A program made the translations under genes and the position numbers. Below are positions 56,948 through 64,000 of a DNA stretch of 64,000 bases, piece after piece. The number at the start of each line of letters is the position of its first letter. The stretch's first letter is position 1. The notes beneath the pieces were generated by a model. It saw only the letters and a program-made list of their open reading frames with translations. It had not been told where the DNA came from and searched no databases. The stretch is from Myotis daubentonii (lineage: Eukaryota > Chordata > Mammalia > Chiroptera > Vespertilionidae). The stretch is from the NCBI RefSeq assembly GCF_963259705.1, contig NC_081850.1, forward strand, positions 36,317,892 through 36,381,891, read 5' to 3'.

Positions 56948-57301
56948 TCTATATAATAAAAGCCTAAGCAACAATTACAGCAGAACAACTGGTTACTATG
57001 ATGCGCACTGACCACCAAGGTGCAGACGCTCAATGCAAGAGCTGCCACCTGGTGGACAGTGCGTTCCCACAGGAGCAGTGCCACTCAGCCACAAACCGGG
57101 TTCATGGCTGGCGAGCACAGCAGCAGTGGTGGTAGAGGCTCCCACCTCTGCAGCAACGCTAAGGAGCAGCTAGCTGAGCAGTAAGGAGCAGCAAGCAGGC
57201 GGGGGGTAAGGAGCGAGGGGTCCCGGACTGCGAGAGGGCACAAGCCAGGCTGAAGGATCCCCACCCCCTCAGTGTGTGAATTTCATGCACCAGGCCTCTA
57301 G
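56948..57301 (+). mobile_element. Helitron, second of a head-to-tail pair
   Basis: Starts 'tctatataataaaagcct' with no spacer after the previous CTAG and ends 'catgcaccaggcctctag' at 57301 before host T. 354 bp. It has the internal inverted repeat around 57010-57056 that carries CTCF-core-like words. Confidence 0.93.
57010..57056. promoter_or_regulatory. CTCF-core-like motif pair in Helitron
   Basis: The complement of 57041-57055 reads 'ccaccaggtggcagc', fitting CCASYAGRKGGCRSY fully. The facing plus-strand copy 'ccaccaaggtgcaga' (57012-57026) is decayed. Motif evidence only. Confidence 0.45.
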
Positions 57302-57321
57302 TTAATTTATATTTGTGTGCT

Positions 57322-57466
57322 GAAGCCCTGGTGGAGTAGATCAGTTGGTTGGAACATCGTCCTGATACACCAATCTCCAGTCAGAAGACGTACAAAAAGC
57401 AACCAATGAATGCATAAATAAGCAGAACAGCAAATCATTGTTTCTCTCTCTCTCTTAAATCAATAA
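57322..57466 (+). mobile_element. Ves-type SINE (short, diverged)
   Basis: 'gaagccctggtggagtagat', 'cagttggttggaacatcgtc', 'caccaatctccagtcagaag', 'aaaaagcaaccaatgaatg', 'gtttctctctctctct', 'taaatcaataag'. About 145 bp, with part of the middle deleted. AT-rich words on both sides ('tttatatttgtgtg'/'tttatatttatata') may be its duplication. Confidence 0.75.
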
Positions 57467-57904
57467 GTTTATATTTATATATGTATATTCGTGCCTTGAA
57501 TGGAGGTACAAAGAAGAAAGGAGTAACTAAATTTCTGAGAGGGAGAGGGAGCACTGAAGCCTGTGAGAGAAGAGCTTATCTCAGATGGATGTTAAAGATA
57601 AGTAAGAATTCTCAAGGTAGATAAAAGGTGGGGAGAGAATATTTTAGGCAAAGAAGAGTCTTGGACAAAGGCATGGAAGAGTGGTATAAATGAAGAATAC
57701 AAGCACATTTTTTATTTTTAAATTTATATTATTATTATTTTTTTATTATTTTTATTATAATATGTTAACTTAATTTTATTGGGAGCTGAGACAGGGTAGG
57801 GAGTAGCCAGGTGAGTGGATTCTTTAGAGAAAAATATACTGGACAGAGATACCAGTGTTCATTTCACCCATTTTTCCATTTTCCCAAGGATCTGCCAGTG
57901 TTCC
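57467..57904. other. Unique sequence with an AT-rich patch
   Basis: An A/T-only patch (57700-57780, TTA-rich) stands out. Nothing else is recognisable. Confidence 0.4.
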
Positions 57905-58015
57905 ACCCAGTGAGCTTAGCAATGTTCCCAGTCTTACCAGGACTGAGGGGTTTCCTGGATATGGGACTGTAAGTGCTGAAACTGGGACAGCCTTGGGAAA
58001 CTAGGGCTCTTGGTC
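57905..58015. mobile_element. Small DNA transposon relic (relative of 37685-37820)
   Basis: 'ccagtcttaccaggactgag', 'gggtttcctggatatgggac', 'aaactgggacagccttggga' and 'ctcttggtcacc' correspond in reverse orientation to the copy near 37.7 kb. Confidence 0.5.
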
Positions 58016-58079
58016 ACCAAACCATCCAGCCAAAGCCCAAGAAGGCATGACTTCCCAATTCTATTACAACCTCAGAATA

Positions 58080-58275
58080 AACTTCCGGTTATAAAGTAAA
58101 TAAGCCATGTAATATACAGAACAGGGAATATAGCCAAGAATATCATAATAACTTTGTAGGGGGACAGATGGTGACTAGACTTATCATGAAAATCACATCA
58201 TAAGGTATGTAAATATCGATTGTTATATTGTATACCTGAAACTAACATAATACTGTATGCAAACTACAATTTTTT
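58080..58275 (+). mobile_element. Old L1 3' UTR fragment
   Basis: 'gggaatatagccaagaatat', 'ggggacagatggtgactaga', 'cttatcatgaaaatcacatc', 'gtatacctgaaactaacata' match the L1M 3' UTR also present at 8949-9245. Confidence 0.75.
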
Positions 58276-59470
58276 TAATCAACCTCAGAACAACAAAGGA
58301 AATGGTAGGAATTGTACTAGCAAAAGTTGAGTGAATTTCCCCATCACAACTGCCATCAATTTTTCCAATTATCTCAGCCATACTTCTAGCAGCCGATTTA
58401 AGAAAAAAAGGAAGTAAACCGGGACAAACCATACTAGTAGAGGAGGCATCAGAGACCTCCTAAGCTACGTCTTCCCTGTGTTATTTTTATTAACAGCAGG
58501 TCCCATCAATTACTTCAAGTGCTTCCATGTTCTTCCTGATCCCCTCTGAGGGAAGTGGAAATAATTATTTCATTTGCCTGTTAAATAACTGTCATAAACC
58601 AACAGATTAGTAATGTACCACTCCTGTTTTCCATATCCATTTGGTCCCACAATTTGCAGTGTGGACTCTCCATTCTGACACACACACCCCATTTCTTATT
58701 GACTGGGGTCTCTTCAGTCAAATATATTTCGAGGGGATAAGAATGTACTGGCATATTGCTGGCAATCCTCCAGAAAAAACAAGTTAAATAATACATCTCC
58801 TACTCTCCTACTTCATGGTCTCATTGAGAAGGCATGACAAAAATCCCTGCAAGATTTTAACAAGGCAACATAAACACAAACACATACCTTTTTTGTTTTG
58901 CTATTTATGTTAGCTTCATGTAGTCCTGTCCAAAAGGCTCGCATTGTGCCGCAGATAACACTTGTAATAACTTTTTCTTTAAAATTCTTCACGAAGAAAC
59001 TTTTCTTTAAATGAATTTGAGGTATACTCTATCAGTTTACTGGAAAAGGGGGCGGGGGTGACAATTATATACAACCAAGGACATCTGAAGATGAATTTCT
59101 AATCTATTCCGAAAGTAAAGGAATCTAATCTGCCCCTTCCTATGACTCATTTGGGCATGAAGAGTTAACTGCAGCAGCCCAGAGCAAACAAAAAATATTT
59201 TAGATAAAAAATACCTATATAATGGTAGCAGGCCTAGTTCCAGAAAGTTCAGCATGGTAAGTGGAATATAGAAACATCTGAATCTGACAGGTGAGCAATG
59301 ACAAGTGAACAGGTTAAACAAAAAGAGGAACTACTATCCCTGATCTGCAGAGATCTAGGTAAGCAGGCAGGTAAGCGGGTAGGTTCTGGAAGCAGATGAA
59401 GTTTGATTAAGTAACATTACTCCAAATTTTTGGTAGGGTGTAGAATGACAAGCAGATCCCATGTTATTCG
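58276..59470. other. Unique sequence, no gene recognised
   Basis: The 94-codon minus frame at 59037-59321 shows no domain and no exon signals. Confidence 0.4.
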
Positions 59471-60480
59471 TTCATTCAGAAATATTTATGGAGCCAATCC
59501 TGTAGCCGGACTTGATGTACTGCAGTGAACTAAACAAGCATGAATCCTGCCCTAATAAATTTATTCTAATTAAAAAAACAAAGAGACAAAATAATTATTA
59601 AATGTCATTGGTGTTATGAAAAACAACAAATAAGATGTTGAGGTAGAGAATATGGAGGGAGGAAGCCTACTTTAGAAATGGTGGTCAGGGCACATCTCCT
59701 GGGGTAGTGCCACTTAAGCTGCAATGCAAAGGACGAGACAGAGCTAGCCATGTTAAGGAAAGCATTCTAGACATAGCTGCAGCAAGTGTAAGACCCTGAG
59801 GTAGGAAAGCATTTGGTGTATTTAAAGAGCTAAAACAAGATCAATATGGGTAGGGCAGAGTGATAACTGGAAGGGTGGCTGGAAGAGTGCATTCAGCAGT
59901 TTGGATTTTATACCATACTCAATGAATGAGTAGCCAATAAAGAATGTTATACAAAAGAAGGATACATAGTAATCCACAATATGAGAATTCTACTTTGGCT
60001 GTTTTAGGGAGAGAACTGATTGTAAAAGGGCAAAAAAAGGGGGAACAAATTAGGAGAAAGATGGTGGAATATGAGACTCAGTGAAATGGTGGAGATAGAG
60101 ATAAAGGGATGAATTGTAGGTGTCTTTTGGAGTTTGAATGGAAAACTTGCTGCTGGATGGAAGTGAGGACTTAGGGGGACAGAGAATTAAGGTTAACTCC
60201 CAAATTTCAGGCCAGAACAACTGAATAAATGTTACTATCAATTTCCATGTTGGAGAACACTGGAAGTATGAGAGAGATTTGGAGAGCAAAATACATAGCT
60301 ATCTTTGAGAGATCAGGAAGAACTCCAAGTAGGGATACCAAATACACAGATTTGTGAACCTGGAGCTCAGATGAGAGGTCTGCCTAGAGATGTAAATTTG
60401 AGGGCAAGTATTCTAAAATGGTATGAACAAGATCACCATGGTGAGAGAATTAAGAGGGAAAGAATCAAATCCCGAGGAAT
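59471..60480 (+). mobile_element. Old dispersed repeat, family not identified
   Basis: A continuous G/A-rich block ('ggtggtcagggcacatctcc', 'aagcattctagacatagctg', 'gtgtaagaccctgaggtagg', 'aagcatttggtg', 'actggaagggtggctggaag', 'ttggattttataccatactc', 'cacagatttgtgaacctgga') reads like a widespread, ancient mammalian repeat I have seen in other genomes but cannot name. No credible protein frame. Confidence 0.35.
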
Positions 60481-61134
60481 CTCATAAGGTAAAGTTCTTA
60501 GCCAGGCTTTACATTAGAATCCCGTAGCCATGATTGTGAAGTGGCCCTGCAGCAGACGATCAGTGCCCTCTTTTGGTAACACCCAGTCCTTGCTGTGTAA
60601 CTTTGGATCCCTATAAATCCCAATAAATTGGCCTCAAAAAAATGGTATTGGAGAAATGGCTACTGAATTTGGAAATAAGAATATTTATGGTAATTTTTGC
60701 AAGAAGAATTTCAATCCTCAGCTTTAGAGGCTCTGGAATGTTGGACAAGTTATTGAAAGATCATTTTAATTAACCTACTTGAGCTGCAAGCTCAACTTGG
60801 CGCCAAGACTTCTGTGTAGTCCTAACAGTTCCTTAAACTCCCCAGACCTAACTGGGCTCAAGATTTGGGTCTGGGAGCTGGGGAGAAGCCTCGAATATGA
60901 GAGAAGGAACACTGTGAGAACTAGGAACTACAAGAGCCAACAAGCTTAGAAGAAAAGAACACATGTGCAAATTGGTATTAATGGTCAATTTTCCACAAGA
61001 ATGGAATTCAGGCATAGATGAAACAAAATCATTCAATCCAAAGTGGGATTTATGGATTCATTATTTCAACAAATATTTCAAGCTCTGAGTAGGTGATAGA
61101 ATAGAAGAGAGTCACATTACCATATTTAGTGAAT
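60481..61134. other. Unique sequence, nothing recognised
   Basis: No frame above 65 codons. A weak MER5-like phrase near 60505-60525 is too short to call. Confidence 0.4.
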
Positions 61135-61270
61135 AAATATACAGAATATCTAGACAAATTTGAATTTCAGATAAACAAGGAAAATTTTTTTAGTATTTGG
61201 GACATACATACACTAAAAAATGTTCACTGTTCATCTGAAATTCAAATTGAACTGGACATTCCTACATTTT
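61135..61270. mobile_element. Palindromic (foldback) DNA element
   Basis: The left arm (61135-61195) includes 'caaatttgaatttcagataa'; the right arm (61211-61270) includes 'catctgaaattcaaattga'. The arms are about 75% complementary around a 15-base loop ('tttgggacatacata'). This matches a known palindromic mammalian MITE type; the superfamily is not assigned here. Confidence 0.7.
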
Positions 61271-62479
61271 ATCCGGAAATTCTAGACTAGAGGGATGGAA
61301 AGACTCTCCCTTTCCTTTTGGACATTAATAAAGTAACACCAGTTTCAGGTGAATATAAATTGGTCCATGGCATGTAGGTCTCTAACAGTGGAGAATCAAA
61401 TGAGTGGATCTCAAGACCTGTTAAGCAGGTCTGAGTGACCCAGCCAGTGAGGGGCCGCTCACAATGAACGTTGTCTCAAAGCAACTCCCTCTTTGAATTA
61501 ACCATGTTTTCTATATTCCTGATGCTCTGGCATCTGGGACCTTGGTGACTAGGGAAGGACTGCCCCCTTACAGGGTTAGCTAGTTCCCAGAGATAGCAAA
61601 TAGCTCACCAGGGAGCACACCCTGCATGTAAAATATAACCATTACAAAGCCCAAACCCAATCACCTCCTTTATGGGTTCTCACAGCTGAGCCACTATCCA
61701 CCTGTCCTAATCACCCTAGCATCTGGCAACAGACAAGTGGGGATGTCTCCTCCGCCCCACAGCCCACTGAAATTATTCAACTAGCCGATCCTAAACCTGC
61801 TTACCCTACCTTGCCTTTCCCATAGAAACCATAGCAAAAAAATGTTGCCCCTGATTTCCCCTTGTTCCTTCTGCCTCCAGGCCAACCCTGGTGCTTCCCC
61901 ATGTGGCCCTGAGTGAAGTGCTATGGCCCCTCCTCTGGGGAACTGTGAGTAACTGTCTTTCCAGTTGTCTCCTGATCTCACAATTCCTGCATAATGATAA
62001 ACCTACATTGTAAAACACTCTTCCTCTAGGCATATTCAGAAACCTCCCTGAAGTTAAAAATAGGAATAAAATGTTTTTTTCTCGTACAAGACAGCCAACT
62101 TGGAAAATTTTAAATGTCAGTTAAACTTGGAAAAGCAGTTCCTTGTACTCTGAAGAGATACACAGAAGGCAAAGGATTCTCAGCAGAAAGATTCAAAAAA
62201 TTGGAGAACCAATACACACCCACCCTTGAGTATGAATTTGGGGTTTTGGAAAGGCATGGCCACAACAATGTATTTGGGATTTTTAAACAAAAAGTTTAAA
62301 GGCAATTTCTCAATTACACTGAAATATAAGGCTGGATCCCAATCAATTTGAGGGGGTACCAAAGCTCTGCCTAGACAAGTACAAGCATTTAGCTAAAACT
62401 TAAGACATAAAACCCCTGGCTCATTACTGTGCAGCAAAACCCAGCACCTGTGTGAGAATAATAACATCTAATGCCAGTC
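61271..62479. other. Unique sequence, no gene recognised
   Basis: Contains overlapping 66-75 codon minus frames at 61781-62033 and a 61-codon plus frame at 62114, none with a domain. Confidence 0.4.
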
Positions 62480-62680
62480 AAGTGATTATCATGTGGTAGC
62501 CTTCTTACTAGCTGTTTTACATACATTAACTCATCTAATCCTCACAAGTGCCTCTGACATATATGCTATTATAGATCTCATTTTGCAAATGGAGGAACAG
62601 GCACAGAGGAGTCAGGGTACACCCCCAAGTTCACTCATCTACTGAGGGTCAGAGTCAAGATTAAACCCCAGGCTGTCTGA
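62480..62680 (-). mobile_element. MIR SINE fragment (antisense)
   Basis: 'cattaactcatctaatcctc', 'acaagtgcctctgacatata', 'tctcattttgcaaatggagg', 'aacaggcacagaggagtcag', 'ggtcagagtcaagattaaac', 'cccaggctgtctga' follow the complement of MIR from 3' part to head. Confidence 0.85.
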
Positions 62681-62850
62681 ACCTGTACATGCAATCGTGA
62701 ACATTCCTGCCTCTCTGGGGTAAGGGAGAGGCTGAGTTGACCATCTGTGTTCCTCACAGCACATCATTTAAAGCTGCCTCTGATGAGCATCAGACTATCA
62801 GCTTTCTTTCTAAAATGAATCCTCTTTCTCTTCAAGATATTGCCTCATGG

Positions 62851-63015
62851 CTGTGGTTCTCAAAGTGTGGCCCCCAGACCAGCAATATCAGTATCCCTCC
62901 AGAAGTTGTTAGAAATGCAAATTCTCCACCCCACCCCTAGACCTACTGACTCAGAAACTGGGGGACAGGGCCCAATAACCAGAATCAATTCTCCAGGTGA
63001 GTCTGATACCGAACA
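62851..63015 (+). mobile_element. MER5A-type hAT-Charlie relic
   Basis: 'ctgtggttctcaaagtgtgg', 'cccccagaccagcaatatca', 'ttgttagaaatgcaaattct', 'ccacccctagacctactgac', 'tcagaaactgggggacaggg', 'ctccaggtgagtctgata' follow the MER5A order. The right end is lost. Old and non-coding. Confidence 0.9.
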
Positions 63016-64000
63016 ACTGCTTTCAGTATGTTCAGTTCATATATTAAGGATGTCTACACTTGTACTCTTATCCCACTATTTCTGGAAACATTTTTTAACT
63101 GACTCCTCATATCAGTTTGAGGGAATTTGTAGGGAAATTCTAGGGAGGCTGGTAGAGAGGGAGTTATCTACACTTACCTCAAATGCTTACAGCTGAAGCT
63201 CAGTTTCTATCAGTGCTCAAGGACCTTGTAGGATGCCTAGAGTTCAAATAAAATCTCTCACAAAAAAGGAGCAAAACATCAACAGCAACAACATCATTCT
63301 AGCATTTTGATTAGAGAAGGCCATGAAATAGTCAAAATTTTTAAATCAATTTAAATCAATTAAGAATACTTATATTCTTAATAAGCTGGATTTCTCCTTG
63401 TAAGTCCACTCAATGCCAACCCTTTGACTTGACACAAATATGTCTTCTTGCTTTCAAGACTTTGAGCACCCTCAGGACAAGCAACATGACTTGTTTTTCT
63501 TTGTACCTTTGCACCAAAAACAGTGCCTGACTCACAGTTGGTGCTTAGTAAATGACTCTCAAACATAATTGCACCCTCCAGTCACATGTTCACACAGATG
63601 TTCCACAGCTTGTTGTAAATCAAGACATGAAATTAGCATTTTTAAACCCCACATTTACCTTTGGTTACTTTCTGTCCCCAGGGAAGAGAGATACTGTAGA
63701 ATTAACAATATAACTTGGGGAGGAGACTGTTTCTTCACAGGACACAAGTCAAGTTCTGGCCAAGGATCTTGATTTATTGGGCACTGGGAGAATCTGATCA
63801 CTACATATTTATAGCAGTAGCTAGAGATAAGTGCATTCAAGTAAGTGCTACTGAAATGTGTTTCCTTCATTTCCTTGACAGCAAAAGGAAGCAATGAATG
63901 CTTTAAATCACAGAAAATATTTAGAATATGAAAGACAAATGGAAGTCACAACTTTCTCAACCTGCAGAATAACCAATATTTTACAAGGTTCACCAAGAGT
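63016..64000. other. Unique sequence to window end, nothing recognised
   Basis: No domain-bearing frame; the 60-79 codon frames at 63569-63897 overlap on both strands. Confidence 0.4.

Noticed and set aside
5733..57301. Autonomous Helitron with Rep/helicase
   Set aside because: No copy has a frame with a rolling-circle HUH motif or helicase motifs; all are short and non-autonomous.

Overview
This window is vertebrate nuclear DNA and almost certainly comes from a vespertilionid (vesper) bat. Two kinds of repeat support this. Many tRNA-derived SINEs of the bat Ves type are present. Ten Helitron (rolling-circle) insertions carry the TC...CTAG ends and GTGCAC-hairpin terminus of the HeliBat families, whose mass amplification is a hallmark of vesper bats. 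Older layers (MIR, L2, L1M, MaLR LTRs, hAT-Charlie) fit any placental mammal. I recognise no host protein-coding exon, rRNA, tRNA or classical small-RNA gene. The only long readable frames belong to LINE-1 or to minisatellites inside Helitrons. The window therefore reads as intergenic or intronic sequence.

Layout. Positions 1-5.7 kb are mostly unique, with a CA microsatellite, a MIR, and an L2 split by a young hAT element with a perfect 8-bp target duplication. A composite Helitron follows (5.7-6.8 kb), then Ves SINEs and old L1 3' ends (8.3-9.7 kb), a repeat-poor stretch, and a MaLR LTR (11.4 kb). From 12.3 to 18.6 kb lies one nearly full-coding-length LINE-1 on the minus strand. It is broken by a Tigger-type element and, in ORF2, by a 1.3-kb Helitron. 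Unique DNA (18.7-24 kb) leads to a hAT-Charlie relic, another Helitron (24.4-25.2 kb) and a long repeat-poor tract (25.2-28 kb). Then come a MaLR LTR, a compound TC/CA/CG microsatellite (28.7 kb) and more unique DNA. An old plus-strand L1 at 32-33.7 kb is hit by a SINE and a Helitron. A hAT element at 34.5-35.3 kb is hit by a SINE. A 5'-truncated L1 at 39.5-43.5 kb has a perfect 16-bp target duplication and is interrupted by a 1.7-kb composite Helitron. The 43.9-51.7 kb stretch is the densest: four Ves SINEs, a SPIN (Space Invader) hAT, three Helitrons and an old L1. The rest (53.6-64 kb) holds an L2, two head-to-tail Helitrons, a SINE, old DNA transposons, a MIR and unique DNA.

The most interesting material is in the Helitrons. 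They occupy about 8 kb (roughly 12% of the window). Every insertion whose ends can be placed sits between an A and a T. Two of them fell into LINE-1 so cleanly that the empty site can be read directly. Three copies share one internal head-to-tail junction lacking the terminal G of CTAG, which suggests a composite unit that moves as a whole. Several carry expanded GC-rich minisatellites. Many carry octamer and YY1-like motifs, and three carry a convergent pair of CTCF-core-like motifs. There is no operon or pathway here; the elements relate to each other only through nesting and common descent.
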